64,000 bases of DNA, taken from assembly GCA_965230335.1 (NCBI GenBank), contig CBDDKS010000001.1, positions 1 through 64,000 on the forward strand, in the 5' to 3' direction. Both the position numbers and the translations under genes were made by a program. Below are positions 8,630 to 19,042 of the stretch, one piece after another (positions within the stretch are counted from its first letter, which is position 1; the number at the start of each line of letters is the position of its first letter). This DNA comes from CBDDKS01 sp965230335. GTDB lineage: Bacteria > Pseudomonadota > Gammaproteobacteria > Enterobacterales > Kangiellaceae. The notes beneath the pieces are model-generated. The model was given only the letters and a program-made list of their open reading frames with translations. It was not told the DNA's origin and made no database searches.

Positions 8630-9043
8630 TTAAGATACCACTCTGTATTCTTCTGAACCAAAACTCTTAATAACATCAGACCAATGTTCAAATATAGTTG
8701 ATTTAACGTCGTCGAATTTTGAAACCCATTTTCTTAAATAATTCTGCATAAGAAGAACTCCTTCTCTATTATTTTCCCCTCCTATTTTATAGAGTTCTTT
8801 GGAGAAATTTTCCCAATCTTGATTGTTGTTTAGAGGCACCATTCCATTTAAAACCTTAATTCGTTTTCGCAAATTAATAGACTCCTCATTCATTGATTTA
8901 TAACTGAATTCTAAATCTGCAATAGTTATTTCTTTTTCTGATTCAAAACTAATTATTTCAGCACTATTAATTTCCTTACCAAGATTAGTGAATATTGCGA
9001 CAAATTGATTTGGATTTTTTTGAATTAATATTTTCTTAGCCAT
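8630..9043 (-). CDS. Probable orphan immunity protein, 137 aa
   Basis: I start this gene at ATG 9043 (MAKKILIQKNPNQF), because that ATG begins one base after the stop codon (9045-9047) of a headless toxin-like fragment; the earlier ATG at 9067 would lie inside that fragment. The product is a soluble, charged alpha/beta protein without signal peptide or membrane span and with no family I can name. Its position behind a toxin-tip remnant, downstream of an intact toxin/immunity pair, is the standard arrangement of orphan toxin-immunity cassettes in polymorphic toxin loci. The immunity role is inferred from context only. Confidence 0.6.
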   Translation of the reverse strand: MAKKILIQKNPNQFVAIFTNLGKEINSAEIISFESEKEITIADLEFSYKSMNEESINLRKRIKVLNGMVPLNNNQDWENFSKELYKIGGENNREGVLLMQNYLRKWVSKFDDVKSTIFEHWSDVIKSFGSEEYRVVS

Positions 9044-9044
9044 T

Positions 9045-9194
9045 TTAGAGTTTATTAAATTCCACATCTACACCAGTATAGGTTTTTGTAACCGGATCAT
9101 AAACCTCATCTATATAAGATATTTCATTAAATCCATGCTTTTTTAGCATCTGTCCTGTAAAGGTGTTCCAAGCATCATCTTCTACCGCATGTTT
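9045..9194 (-). pseudogene. Orphan toxin C-terminal tip (49 codons, no start)
   Basis: An in-frame run of 49 codons opens after a stop at 9195-9197 and ends with TAA at 9045-9047. It reads AVEDDAWNTFTGQMLKKHGF and on to GVDVEFNKL. There is no start codon at its head. It ends one base before the ATG of the next gene. It has the composition of a nuclease or other enzymatic toxin tip and is best explained as the 3' remnant of a displaced toxin module, kept beside its immunity gene. I cannot name the toxin family. Confidence 0.55.
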
Positions 9195-9269
9195 TTATAA
9201 ATTCGCTGCAAAACCTAAAACGACTCTAATTACATGATTTCATTTTCATAAGAAGAATATCTATAAAGC

Positions 9270-9734
9270 TTAATTTTGTTCAGACAACAAAAAAGTTATG
9301 TCTAACTCTAAATCATATTCATTTCCATCTTTTTTATGAAAACACCAACTTGCTATTGTGCCTTTTGATTTAACAAATGATTTGAACAACTCAAACAATA
9401 TGGACCTATACGGGCTCTTTTTCCCATACAATGCAGGCTTGGAATATATTTCTCTATAATTCTTAAAATCCTTTTCAAAATGTTTCAGCTCCAAATCACA
9501 AACTCGAAATTTAGCCGTTATATTAATATCACCATTTTCTTCTATTATGGTGAAACTAGTTTCCGTTTCTAAATTGGGATATCGTTGTCCATAGTCTTTA
9601 AGAAACAACGCCATAGAAACCAAACGACCTTGTTTAACTTTGAGACGAGAGTATTTAGAACCAATCGCTTTATCAACTTCTAAATAAAGTTGTTCCATTG
9701 TCGGATTCAATAATGTTATAGGATCTAAATTCAT
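9270..9734 (-). CDS. Probable cognate immunity protein of the JAB-tipped toxin
   Basis: A 154-residue soluble protein with a mixed alpha/beta composition, starting with MNLDPITLLNPTMEQLYLEV. Its ATG is only 5 bp after the stop of the 1527-aa putative toxin, so it is almost certainly co-translated with it. There is no signal peptide, so it should stay in the cytoplasm, where an immunity protein would protect the producer. I recognise no immunity family by eye. The role rests on position behind a toxin-domain protein. Confidence 0.6.
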   Translation of the reverse strand: MNLDPITLLNPTMEQLYLEVDKAIGSKYSRLKVKQGRLVSMALFLKDYGQRYPNLETETSFTIIEENGDINITAKFRVCDLELKHFEKDFKNYREIYSKPALYGKKSPYRSILFELFKSFVKSKGTIASWCFHKKDGNEYDLELDITFLLSEQN

Positions 9735-9739
9735 TTGCT

Positions 9740-12700
9740 TTATTTTACAATATACTGAAGGATGTTACCAAAATCTGCATTGAATTGGGGTAATATCTTT
9801 AACCAAATTTCATGATCGACAACTAAGTGGATTTCTTTAGAAGCAACATCCCATCCAATTTTTTCAATACGCTCTTTAGCCAGATTATAAACCTCATCAA
9901 TTTGGTCTTCCGGTATACCCTGAAAAGCAGTTGAAACACCATCTTCTCTGTATCTCAAAGAAGTCTTCCAAGAATCATAAAGATCTTCTAATTCGTCCAT
10001 TGCATCTAAATCACCTGGCGATGAATTCTTTAATACGAATTTTCTTCCTTCCTGGGTTACTACTCTTAATTCCTTTATACCACTTTCTAAAGATGCTGCG
10101 ACATCACCTGAAGAAAATGTTTCCGTAATCCATTTAGGATCTGAATAGGCCACATCTGGCAATGTCGGTGGGTGATTATGAGTAATTATAATATCTTGCA
10201 TTGAAGTTATGTCTTTACTTTTTAATAATTCATCAATTTCATCCATACTTATAGTATATCCTATATCGTTTCGAGATCCTTTAATGGGGCCAAATAAGTA
10301 TTCCCCTTCCTTCGAAAACACAAACCCTATTTCGCCTTTTGTACTGTGTCTAATGAGGTTTTCAACATCATCAATTTTATAATGAGTGAAATTCAGAGTT
10401 TTTAGAAAATTGTAAATTTCATCCAATGTTCTAACATCAGGAGGAAGAACTTTTACTATTTGAGAATTTTGAATTAATCTTCGCCACGCTATTAATCCCC
10501 CCACTCTCTCAACCTCATCAATATTATCCGTTACCTTCTGTAATTTAGTGGCATCTAATCCATTCTCGCCTGCCTCTTCTAAGGCTACGAAAGCTTTGAT
10601 ATAATCTTCTTGCTTACCTGAATTCTTGATGGTACTCTCCCACAACTCACTATCATAGAGCTCGTCCCAGAACTTGTTGTCAATTTCTCTGCTAGGAAAG
10701 TCATCTATAACTAATTTTGCTTCGTCTGTTATGCCATCTATCCCCCGTTTAGTCGCTCCTACTGAGTTTGACCAATACTTTTTAGCGAGCACTTCCTGTG
10801 TCTCTGTCGCATCTTCTACTCGTCTACCACAGGTTTTAATAAATTCGCTAAATCTTGTGGCTCCATTTTCAATAGCTACCCGGGCATAGGTGGTGTAGTA
10901 GGTCACAAATTCCGGCATCTCAAATATCCTTACATTTGGTGCAAGATTAGCTGCAAAATCAATCATCCTGGTTTTGGCCGATGCTAAACTAGTTCCTACT
11001 GCGTCTGTAACCTGAATGCCCATATCGAGCATTTTTAAGCGCAGATTTTTCGAAAATTCATACAGCAGGCTCGTTTCATTTATATCACCGAGTTCTTTTA
11101 AAGCCTGTATCCGGCTTACGATCTTATTTCCTCTGGCTGCGATCTTGGCCGATAATTCGGGAAGTTCAACTATTGAAAATGAGTATAGATCTACAAACAA
11201 GGTAAAGTATTGTATTTGCTTGGCCAGCTCGGCATCTACTACCCCGGCTTCTTTTAACAAACTGGCAGTAACCTCTGTTGTTACTGAAACCAGTTCCATG
11301 ATGGCAAAAGCCAGTTTGATGCCTCGTGCACCATTAGCTATAGCCCCTACTCCGGAAACAAAAGAGAGCACATTAGCGCTGGTCATTATGACATTTTCCA
11401 TAAATTCAGCGTGCTCCTGGCTATTGAGGTATTTGACGGCGAAGGTTGGGATTACCATTGGCAAACCCCGGGCATATTGATCGCTACTTAAGTTTATGAG
11501 TCCTACAAATTCAAGCAGAGGCCTTTTAGGACTTATTGTTTGTTTGTCGTAAACTATGGAGGCTACACCTCCATAACCCAGTGGAGCACCTGAATAATTA
11601 TCATCAGTCACTAAATAGCCTTCTTCGTCAATCCGTGGTGATTTGGATTCAACTTTTATTTTTTTTCCGTCCCATTGTGTATTATATATTCGTTTTAACT
11701 CCCAACTTTTAGCCCCCCATACTATCGTGTTTTTTTCAGGACTGGTTATCAGGTCATTGTAGTCCGATTGCGAGATTTGATTTAAACAGCACTTTGTAAT
11801 TACCTCGATAAACGATTTATAATTACTATTCCAAACACCTCCAAATGTTTTATCAAGGTGTTCCAAAAGGCCAATTGATTTCCCCCCATCTGTGTAAATG
11901 GCATTTTCCAGGAACTGTAGAAACTGTAGTTCTTCATTACTCTTTGCCGGTAAGGATTTAAGAATTCGTATTGCCTCCCCTTCTTCATTGTCTTTCCAGC
12001 TCATCATAGCCCCACTACTGAGCTTTAAAAACAGGTGCTTTTTTTGCGCCAGCGATAAGCTTTTTAATTCCCCATCTGTTAATAGTGCGGTAAATTCAGC
12101 CGCCTGGTCTTGATCACTAAGTTGCTTTATTTCTGCTTTTCTTCTTAGGAATAAATCGGCTCGTGCGCTTAATTCATAATAGTAATTTCGGTATCGGGTG
12201 GCACCTTCTATCAGGTTGATGGTTCTATTGACTTCCTGGTCGGTTAGAAATAGTTCCAGAATACTTTGTGCTTCTTGTTCCTGGTAATAATCATGAACAA
12301 TCTGTGCACCCAATTCATCATACAAGGTAGCTATTTTTAGGACGGCATCTTTTTCTTCGATGCTTAAGCGCTCCCGGTAATGTGCTTCAATGAATCTGGC
12401 ACCGTATTTGCCTTTGGCTTTTGTTTCCAGCATCAGGCAATGTAATGGATCTACCTGCCCATAATCTGCTATCACCTCCACCTTTGCTCCGGCCTGAATT
12501 TCAAGTGTTTTAAAATCACCCGTAAACGGACGTTGCTTGTGTTGATTGGCAGTAAGCGGCAAATCTGTTTTTGTCTGCCACCTGATCAGCTCTTTTTTAC
12601 AACCATCTTCGGCTACCACACGTGTTCTTACTACCCAGTCCCCTGCCATGCAAGCTTCGTAATCGCTGTATTTGGAGGCACTAAATGACGATTCCAGGAG

Positions 12701-14323
12701 CTCCCACTCCATTTGAGCAAGCTTTTTTGCCTTGCCATTCGCATGTTGTATGGCCTCGACCGTGCTTGTTGACTGATTGATTTGTTGCTGATAGCGGTCT
12801 TTGGCTGCCTGCTCTATTTCCTGCCATTTATTTTGTGCTAAAAAGTGAGAGAAGCCATAAGCTTCCATCTCATTTCCTACCGGATGAATGATGATGCCTT
12901 CATAGTAGGTGTTGTCAGCGGTGAAATCATAAATATTGCCATTGAGCATTTCAATCCTTGTGCCTCCCAATTTGGAGCGTGGTTTAAAAGCGACACCCGA
13001 CCGGGTGACATAACACAAACCTGCCTGGTCAGGCTGAAAATGAATCTTTTCGCTATTTGGATTACTGTTTCCCCCCGCAATAATGCTAGTTGCTTCCTGA
13101 CAGATAGCTACGGTCTGTTCAAAGTTCCCTTCCGGATATTGGCGTGTAAATTTTTCCTGTAAGTGACAAATCAGGTGTTGAATCTGTAAAAAAAGGTATT
13201 CTTCCAACTGGTCGGATTTATAGATTCCCGGTGTAATATGCTGCTCCACACTGCTGATAAATGAGGAATATGCGCCGCTAAAAGCAAAATCCAGTTGGTA
13301 CCACAGCAGGCCTTTTTCAGTATCATTGATTTTATTGATGATGTACAAACATACCGGACTGTTTTGTGCATTGGCGGCGTTGCTTAAAATGGAGTTGGAC
13401 ACTTCTTTTAATTCAGTGCTATCCAGGGCATAGTCGCTCTCAAAAAGTAAAAAATACTGTTGGTGGCTGGCATATTGGTTTATTTCATAACAAAAGGCCG
13501 GCAAACCTTTCAATAAGGACAAAGCGTCGTTAACCAGTGTACTTCGGCTTATCAAATAGTGGTTTTTACTGCTGCTTAGTGCATTACTTGATGCCAATAG
13601 TTGGTTGGATGTTATGGCCTTATTTAAATCTTCTGAAAGCGCTTTTATATCCTGCACATACCTACTGAGGCGGGTTTGTTTTGTTCTATCTACAAAATCG
13701 GGCCAGTAGGCCAGACCTAAGGCATCCAGGTAGGCTTGTAGTTTGAAAATCACATTAGCTACCGGCGCCTCTTTTGGCCTGGTGTAAACCTGATTGTCAA
13801 ATTCGGCCCTGATCATTTGATTTAAATCTGACAAGGCCGTTTCAGACAGGCCTTCTCCCAGGTGCTCTTGTAATGCCTTGTTCAACTTAATGGAAGCCTC
13901 TATTTTAAAAGCACTTCTACTTGAAAGCGTATCGAAGTTCAGGTTGAGGTTTACCGCCATTTTCCCACCCAGGTACCCGGTATCTTTTTTGCCATCTGCG
14001 GTATATACCCATTTACCCGTCAAGACACGGGGCCACAGCTCATCGATGTTCAGTTTGGAAAACAGGGTGATGCCAATTTCAAGTCTGGGGCGGTAGTTGT
14101 ATTGCTTGCGTATCAATTTATCCCTGCCCTGATGGCGCACCTGCATGCTTTTATCTAAAAGGTCCATGTCGGCAAGCTCCCGTAAAGACCGGGCTACCTC
14201 ACGCCGCAGCTGCTCGGTTTCAATACGGCGTTGCTCCGCTTGTGCCAGCGAATCGGAAGGTGCCTGGGCTTTTACTGAAGACAACAGATTAAGTATTAAT
14301 ACAAATGCTAAAGCTTGTTTCAT
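9740..14323 (-). CDS. Giant exported protein with C-terminal JAB/JAMM-like toxin domain
   Basis: A 1527-residue protein with a signal peptide (MKQALAFVLILNLLSSVKAQ). Residues ~25-900 are a long helical and beta region with no family I recognise. Residues ~1010-1100 contain hydrophobic stretches (NVLSFVSGVGAIANGARG) like the translocation segments before toxin tips. The C-terminal ~150 residues carry a metalloprotease-type motif: ITHNHPP (His1382, His1384), followed about 20 residues on by FSSGD, and preceded by a candidate Glu in GEIGFVF. This is the E...HxHP...SxxD pattern of JAB/JAMM isopeptidases, which occur as tips of polymorphic toxins. There is no Rhs repeat and no T9SS sorting domain, so its export route is not obvious. 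It is the last large gene of the surface operon and is followed by an immunity candidate. Confidence 0.72.
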   Translation of the reverse strand: MKQALAFVLILNLLSSVKAQAPSDSLAQAEQRRIETEQLRREVARSLRELADMDLLDKSMQVRHQGRDKLIRKQYNYRPRLEIGITLFSKLNIDELWPRVLTGKWVYTADGKKDTGYLGGKMAVNLNLNFDTLSSRSAFKIEASIKLNKALQEHLGEGLSETALSDLNQMIRAEFDNQVYTRPKEAPVANVIFKLQAYLDALGLAYWPDFVDRTKQTRLSRYVQDIKALSEDLNKAITSNQLLASSNALSSSKNHYLISRSTLVNDALSLLKGLPAFCYEINQYASHQQYFLLFESDYALDSTELKEVSNSILSNAANAQNSPVCLYIINKINDTEKGLLWYQLDFAFSGAYSSFISSVEQHITPGIYKSDQLEEYLFLQIQHLICHLQEKFTRQYPEGNFEQTVAICQEATSIIAGGNSNPNSEKIHFQPDQAGLCYVTRSGVAFKPRSKLGGTRIEMLNGNIYDFTADNTYYEGIIIHPVGNEMEAYGFSHFLAQNKWQEIEQAAKDRYQQQINQSTSTVEAIQHANGKAKKLAQMEWELLESSFSASKYSDYEACMAGDWVVRTRVVAEDGCKKELIRWQTKTDLPLTANQHKQRPFTGDFKTLEIQAGAKVEVIADYGQVDPLHCLMLETKAKGKYGARFIEAHYRERLSIEEKDAVLKIATLYDELGAQIVHDYYQEQEAQSILELFLTDQEVNRTINLIEGATRYRNYYYELSARADLFLRRKAEIKQLSDQDQAAEFTALLTDGELKSLSLAQKKHLFLKLSSGAMMSWKDNEEGEAIRILKSLPAKSNEELQFLQFLENAIYTDGGKSIGLLEHLDKTFGGVWNSNYKSFIEVITKCCLNQISQSDYNDLITSPEKNTIVWGAKSWELKRIYNTQWDGKKIKVESKSPRIDEEGYLVTDDNYSGAPLGYGGVASIVYDKQTISPKRPLLEFVGLINLSSDQYARGLPMVIPTFAVKYLNSQEHAEFMENVIMTSANVLSFVSGVGAIANGARGIKLAFAIMELVSVTTEVTASLLKEAGVVDAELAKQIQYFTLFVDLYSFSIVELPELSAKIAARGNKIVSRIQALKELGDINETSLLYEFSKNLRLKMLDMGIQVTDAVGTSLASAKTRMIDFAANLAPNVRIFEMPEFVTYYTTYARVAIENGATRFSEFIKTCGRRVEDATETQEVLAKKYWSNSVGATKRGIDGITDEAKLVIDDFPSREIDNKFWDELYDSELWESTIKNSGKQEDYIKAFVALEEAGENGLDATKLQKVTDNIDEVERVGGLIAWRRLIQNSQIVKVLPPDVRTLDEIYNFLKTLNFTHYKIDDVENLIRHSTKGEIGFVFSKEGEYLFGPIKGSRNDIGYTISMDEIDELLKSKDITSMQDIIITHNHPPTLPDVAYSDPKWITETFSSGDVAASLESGIKELRVVTQEGRKFVLKNSSPGDLDAMDELEDLYDSWKTSLRYREDGVSTAFQGIPEDQIDEVYNLAKERIEKIGWDVASKEIHLVVDHEIWLKILPQFNADFGNILQYIVK

Positions 14324-14374
14324 ATCAAGGTACTGCTGTAGTCAAAAACTTCGAATAGTGTTTATCAGTTATCA

Positions 14375-14923
14375 TTACCAATTACCCGAATAATCTCTTA
14401 AATGAAAATCAGCAGAAATTGTAGTAATATTATTGGTATTATGATCCAGATACTGAACCTCAAAGCTACCAACCGCGTCCCTTGTATTGTCTGTAGCAGC
14501 ATCGTCTGACTGCGTTTTTCCATAATATGAATAGTACACCCAACCTGTATCTACGGGTGCGCTCAGAAATGAGTTCGGACGCCCCCAAAACGAATTGCTT
14601 ACACCACCTCTATCTGTTGACGATCCAAACCGTATAGTATCTCCTACAACAGTCAATGAAAGCGGAAATTTAAAATACATAGTTTGATAGTACGAAGTAT
14701 CATTTCGCACATATTCATTTTCAGTACTAATTTGTATTTCGAAATCATCAGGTCGATGCCAAAGAGAACCATCACTGATAGGGTGTTGGCCCCAGGTACC
14801 ATTTAAAAATACTTCTTGATCTGCTTCAGATGAATCATCATTGGAAAATAAGCCATCCTCACAAGCAGTAAAAAAAGTGAGAGAGCTTACTGCCATCGCT
14901 AAAAATAGTTTTCTTGTTTTCAT
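14375..14923 (-). CDS. Lipoprotein, 182 aa
   Basis: The N-terminus MKTRKLFLAMAVSSLTFFTAC ends in a lipobox (FTAC, Cys21) followed by acidic residues (EDGLFSNDD), which favours outer-membrane sorting in this phylum. The remainder is a beta-rich domain with many aromatic residues and no motif I recognise. It lies 5 bp behind the PKD/T9SS gene and 51 bp ahead of the toxin gene in the same operon, so it may be a surface accessory of that system (inference). Confidence 0.7.
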   Translation of the reverse strand: MKTRKLFLAMAVSSLTFFTACEDGLFSNDDSSEADQEVFLNGTWGQHPISDGSLWHRPDDFEIQISTENEYVRNDTSYYQTMYFKFPLSLTVVGDTIRFGSSTDRGGVSNSFWGRPNSFLSAPVDTGWVYYSYYGKTQSDDAATDNTRDAVGSFEVQYLDHNTNNITTISADFHLRDYSGNW

Positions 14924-14928
14924 ATTAT

Positions 14929-17900
14929 CTAGAGTTTAATCAGTTTTACAGTTTCTAGTGTTTTATTGCTTATCACATACATGTGGTAAGCCCCTGGTTC
15001 CAAATGCTCAAAATTAAAGCTTTCCCGCAATTGTTCAGTCTCGTAACTATTGTTCCATACACTTTCGCCCATGCTGTTATATAGGAATAGGTGCAATTCG
15101 CTCTTTTCACTCAGGTCTATTTCTGCATTTAAGTCTTTTTCAAAAGGTAAGGGGTAAAATTCAACCCTTAATAATTGCGCCAGGCTCACGCTATCGACCT
15201 CTAAGTCTATGGGCGATTCTCCATCATTATAAATGGTAATGGGTTGTGTAATGCTACTACTACATGAACCCAGACTCACCGCTAGTGTCACCTGGTAATT
15301 ACCACTTATAAAATATTGATGAAGTGGATGTTGCGTCGTATCGGTAATGCCATCGCCAAAATCCCAACTATGTAGACTTGCTTCGGGTGTGGTTATTTGC
15401 ACAAATTGAATAGTGTCCCCTACTTCTGCCACACTGCTTGAAGTAAAGTCTGCCATTACCCCTTCCACGCTGTAAACGTTTATGGTATCATATACGCTGC
15501 AATCAAATCCGTCGTTCCATTCAAGCACATAGCTTCCCGGTTCATTGACGACCAATTCATTACCCAATTCAATTGCTCTTTGGTCTTTGTGCCAGATGGT
15601 TTGAAAACCCTGCGCACTTTCATCTAACACCAAGGTGTCTTCACCACATAAATAAGCGTTACTATCCAATGCAGGTGTTGGTATCGCCACAAATTGTACG
15701 ATTACTGTATCATAAGTGTAACATAATTTTCCATTATTCATTACAATAGACAAGGTATCATCTTGATCTAAATTGACATGTTGCGTGGTATCTCCGGTAG
15801 ACCACAGGTAGTAATCGGCCAAACCGGCATTTAATCGCCTGGTAAAACCTGCACACCGGGTTTCTATGGCATCTAAAAACGATGTAGGGCTATTTATAAT
15901 GGTAATTTGGATAGAATCCACACTTGTACAAAGGTTTGCGTTTGTCGCTGAAATCCAATATGTACCACTATTATTAACAAAAAGATTTGAATCAGAAGAG
16001 CCATTTGACCATTGCCAAGTATCTGGAGTGCTCCTAAGCTGGAGACGATGACTGTCACAAACACTTACATCGTCTCCCAAGGCTATCTGCGGGTAATCGT
16101 AAATGCGAACCTGAGTAGTATCATAGGCAGTACAGCCTCCTTCTCCTATAACTTGAACATCAATAATATTGCTTTGAACTATCGCTATTGAAGCTGAATC
16201 TAAGGTATTATTTATTGACCAAATATGTTGTAATTCACTTAACCCGGTATTCAACCAAACCGTATCACCGCTACATGCTTCATACAATGAATCTAAGCTA
16301 AAAACAGGTGTGATTGCTACAATTAACGCGATGGTGTCATAACTCACACAACCATCAAAGGCAGTACGTTCCACATGGTAGGTTCCACTTGTAGTCACTG
16401 TAAGGTGAGCGCTAGTATCTCCTGTTGACCATAAATAAGCACTATTGAATTGAAATACATCTAAGGTTATGCTGTCACATACAAGGGTGTCACTGCCTAA
16501 ACCAGCGGGTTGTTGAACATCTAATACTACCAAAGTAGTATCGCCTCCTACGCATTGCTCTGCGCTGGTTAATTGAAGACCATATAGGCCATCTGAAGTA
16601 ATTAAAAGTTGTCTTGTCGTATCTCCTGTTGTCCATAAGAACTGATAATCTAAATCAGAAAAATCGAGTAATAAACTGTCATGACAGGATTGTATTTCAT
16701 CTCCTAAATCAAGTGTTGGTGTGTGTAAGGTATGGACTAAAAAGGTGGAATCGTCCCGGCAGCCAAATTCGCTGAGTACCGCCAACTGTAGCTGATGATC
16801 TCCTTCTGAAGAAAATAGGAACATCAAATCATTATTTATAAGCGTATCATTTTGTTCTACTACCCACAAACTATTAATTGTACCCTGCACAATTGAACTT
16901 AAATTAGTTACGGTGCTTATTTGTCCGGTACAAACGGTATCTGTGGAAAAAGCTATTTGGGGAAGGTGGTGTACATTCACGCTCTGAAAAGCACTATCTA
17001 TACAACCTTCATTTGACCTTAAGGTGAGTTGTATGGAGTAAGTACCCGCATGTTCAAAATACTTTATGGGCCCTTGCTGATCACTAAAGCTGCTATCACC
17101 AAAATTCCATTGGTATTGCACAGGTTCAATGTACACACTTGAATCAACAATAGTTAATGGCAAACCGGCACAAGTATCATTAGCCATGAATTGTACTTTT
17201 GGGCGTTCAAAAATGGTTATTGATTGACTTAAGGTGTCTGCACACTGTCTTTGGTTTGAGGCAACTAATTTCAATGCAATTAAACCAAATGTATCTATTT
17301 GAATGTTTGGCTCATTATCATTGGATAGTAATGAATCTCCTAAATACCATTCGAACATGTTGGCGTTTTCACTGGTATTTAAAAGAGTTACTAGTTCATC
17401 TTGACAAAATGGATTAACACTAAATCCAGCAACGGGAGCCGGAGCAATGTGAATAATTTCACGCACACTATCTACGCAGGCTGTATTACTACTGACCACC
17501 AATTTTAGCTCAAATGCAGTGGTATCTTCCAACAGTAAAGACATCGTTGCCTCATTGGCAATCGTATCTCCATCCAGGTACCAGTTGTTTGCATTAATAG
17601 CATAGGGAATAGTAGCTACCATAGGAACAATAGAAGAAGTAGAAAGTGCTTGCATCCATTCGTTTTCACAATTGTTACTGATAGTAAATGATGCTTGTGG
17701 ATTGGGGTGCACTAAAATGCTTGCCATCGCCGTATCCCTACAGCCAAACTCGGTAGTCACAATTAATCGTACTTCTTTAGGGCCATAACTTGTGTACCGG
17801 TGATTGGGACTGTTTAACAAACTTACATCTCCATCTCCAAAAACCCACACCGTTTGCTGAATGGCATCATCTGCTGTAGACTGATTTTCGAAACTTATTT

Positions 17901-19041
17901 CCTGCTGCTGACAAGCCGAACTGGTGGCCGGTTCGAATGCTGCCTGCGGTAATTCATGCTCCCGTACCTGAACAGCAACAGCATCCATACAACCATTGTC
18001 AGCAATTCTGGTAAGCTCGTAATCACCTGCCTGCCCTACCGTTATGGTAGGCCTTGTTGAACCATTACTCCATAATAGTCGATCGGTGGTTGCTACAATA
18101 CCAAAAGTAACACTATCGCCGGTACAAAACGATGGATTTTCGGGAGTAATTGCAATGGTTGGCGGATTGTCACAATCGCTATTGGCCAGGGCTATCCACC
18201 CATCCTTAAAACCGGGCGCGAGACCGGTGTGGTAATTTTCATTGGGATTTGTTGCCGGGCTATTCACTCTGGTCCACCGAATGCTATCGGTGCTGTAATA
18301 AATGGCAAAATTAGCCTCAAAACTGTCATTCAGGTACCTGAAACCAACAGTAACATCAGCAGTATTAACCGCCGAATAATGAAATAGTCTGCTGTATGCG
18401 CGTTCACCCGCCTGGGGTGTTACATGGTATCGATGCACAGACACCGACCCGGTACTTCCTCCCACATACAGGCCGGTTCCGCCAATTTCCTGTAATGCTA
18501 AACCTTTACTGCGTTCCAGGGCCTGAATAGAACCAACGCCACTAATTTCGCGATCAGACCGTTCCCCGGTAATGTGGCTGCTGTCAATAAGGTCTATTAC
18601 TCCCCTGTTGCCATTGACTAAACCCTGTGTCAGTTTAAACTCGTTTTCTACCTGCAATAAGGAAGTTTCAATGATCAAAGCAATAGGGTTGTCGACTTCC
18701 AGGCTTCCAAAGCGTATACTATCCCCAAAAATACTTTGAACACCATTCCCGTCAAACACAACCGTTCCGCCTGCTTTTCTTCTGAACACCATATTGGCCG
18801 TTTCATTGATAAAATCCCCCTTTAGCTTAACTGTTCCTGCTCTTGATTGAATTTCACCATTAATGGTTAACGCATCGTTTTGCCTGCTACTATTTACAAA
18901 ATTTCCATGCAGGCAAAGGCTGCTGTTCTTTATGGTCAACACAGACCCCTTGTTATACAAAGTACCGCCCTGCTGCCCATTACAGGCCGTGAAGGCCTGC
19001 AGGTAAAAGAGTACAATATGGATGACTAAAACACGCTTCAT
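14929..19041 (-). CDS. Large PKD/Ig-repeat surface protein with T9SS sorting domain
   Basis: A 1370-residue exported protein. The N-terminus (MKRVLVIHIVLFYLQAFTAC) may be a plain signal peptide or a lipobox. After a ~280-residue beta region come PKD domains, recognisable by WVFGDGD, WNFGDSS and WDFGDGI, and several Ig-like repeats marked by LWSTGDTT or WSNGS followed by GTY.. and a Cys. The last ~75 residues (from EFYPLPFEKDL to ETVKLIKL) form a type A T9SS C-terminal domain, so the protein should cross the outer membrane by T9SS and be attached at the surface. PKD and Ig arrays typically serve as stalks or adhesins. It is one base after the collar-protein gene in the operon. Confidence 0.88.
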   Translation of the reverse strand: MKRVLVIHIVLFYLQAFTACNGQQGGTLYNKGSVLTIKNSSLCLHGNFVNSSRQNDALTINGEIQSRAGTVKLKGDFINETANMVFRRKAGGTVVFDGNGVQSIFGDSIRFGSLEVDNPIALIIETSLLQVENEFKLTQGLVNGNRGVIDLIDSSHITGERSDREISGVGSIQALERSKGLALQEIGGTGLYVGGSTGSVSVHRYHVTPQAGERAYSRLFHYSAVNTADVTVGFRYLNDSFEANFAIYYSTDSIRWTRVNSPATNPNENYHTGLAPGFKDGWIALANSDCDNPPTIAITPENPSFCTGDSVTFGIVATTDRLLWSNGSTRPTITVGQAGDYELTRIADNGCMDAVAVQVREHELPQAAFEPATSSACQQQEISFENQSTADDAIQQTVWVFGDGDVSLLNSPNHRYTSYGPKEVRLIVTTEFGCRDTAMASILVHPNPQASFTISNNCENEWMQALSTSSIVPMVATIPYAINANNWYLDGDTIANEATMSLLLEDTTAFELKLVVSSNTACVDSVREIIHIAPAPVAGFSVNPFCQDELVTLLNTSENANMFEWYLGDSLLSNDNEPNIQIDTFGLIALKLVASNQRQCADTLSQSITIFERPKVQFMANDTCAGLPLTIVDSSVYIEPVQYQWNFGDSSFSDQQGPIKYFEHAGTYSIQLTLRSNEGCIDSAFQSVNVHHLPQIAFSTDTVCTGQISTVTNLSSIVQGTINSLWVVEQNDTLINNDLMFLFSSEGDHQLQLAVLSEFGCRDDSTFLVHTLHTPTLDLGDEIQSCHDSLLLDFSDLDYQFLWTTGDTTRQLLITSDGLYGLQLTSAEQCVGGDTTLVVLDVQQPAGLGSDTLVCDSITLDVFQFNSAYLWSTGDTSAHLTVTTSGTYHVERTAFDGCVSYDTIALIVAITPVFSLDSLYEACSGDTVWLNTGLSELQHIWSINNTLDSASIAIVQSNIIDVQVIGEGGCTAYDTTQVRIYDYPQIALGDDVSVCDSHRLQLRSTPDTWQWSNGSSDSNLFVNNSGTYWISATNANLCTSVDSIQITIINSPTSFLDAIETRCAGFTRRLNAGLADYYLWSTGDTTQHVNLDQDDTLSIVMNNGKLCYTYDTVIVQFVAIPTPALDSNAYLCGEDTLVLDESAQGFQTIWHKDQRAIELGNELVVNEPGSYVLEWNDGFDCSVYDTINVYSVEGVMADFTSSSVAEVGDTIQFVQITTPEASLHSWDFGDGITDTTQHPLHQYFISGNYQVTLAVSLGSCSSSITQPITIYNDGESPIDLEVDSVSLAQLLRVEFYPLPFEKDLNAEIDLSEKSELHLFLYNSMGESVWNNSYETEQLRESFNFEHLEPGAYHMYVISNKTLETVKLIKL

Positions 19042-19042
19042 T

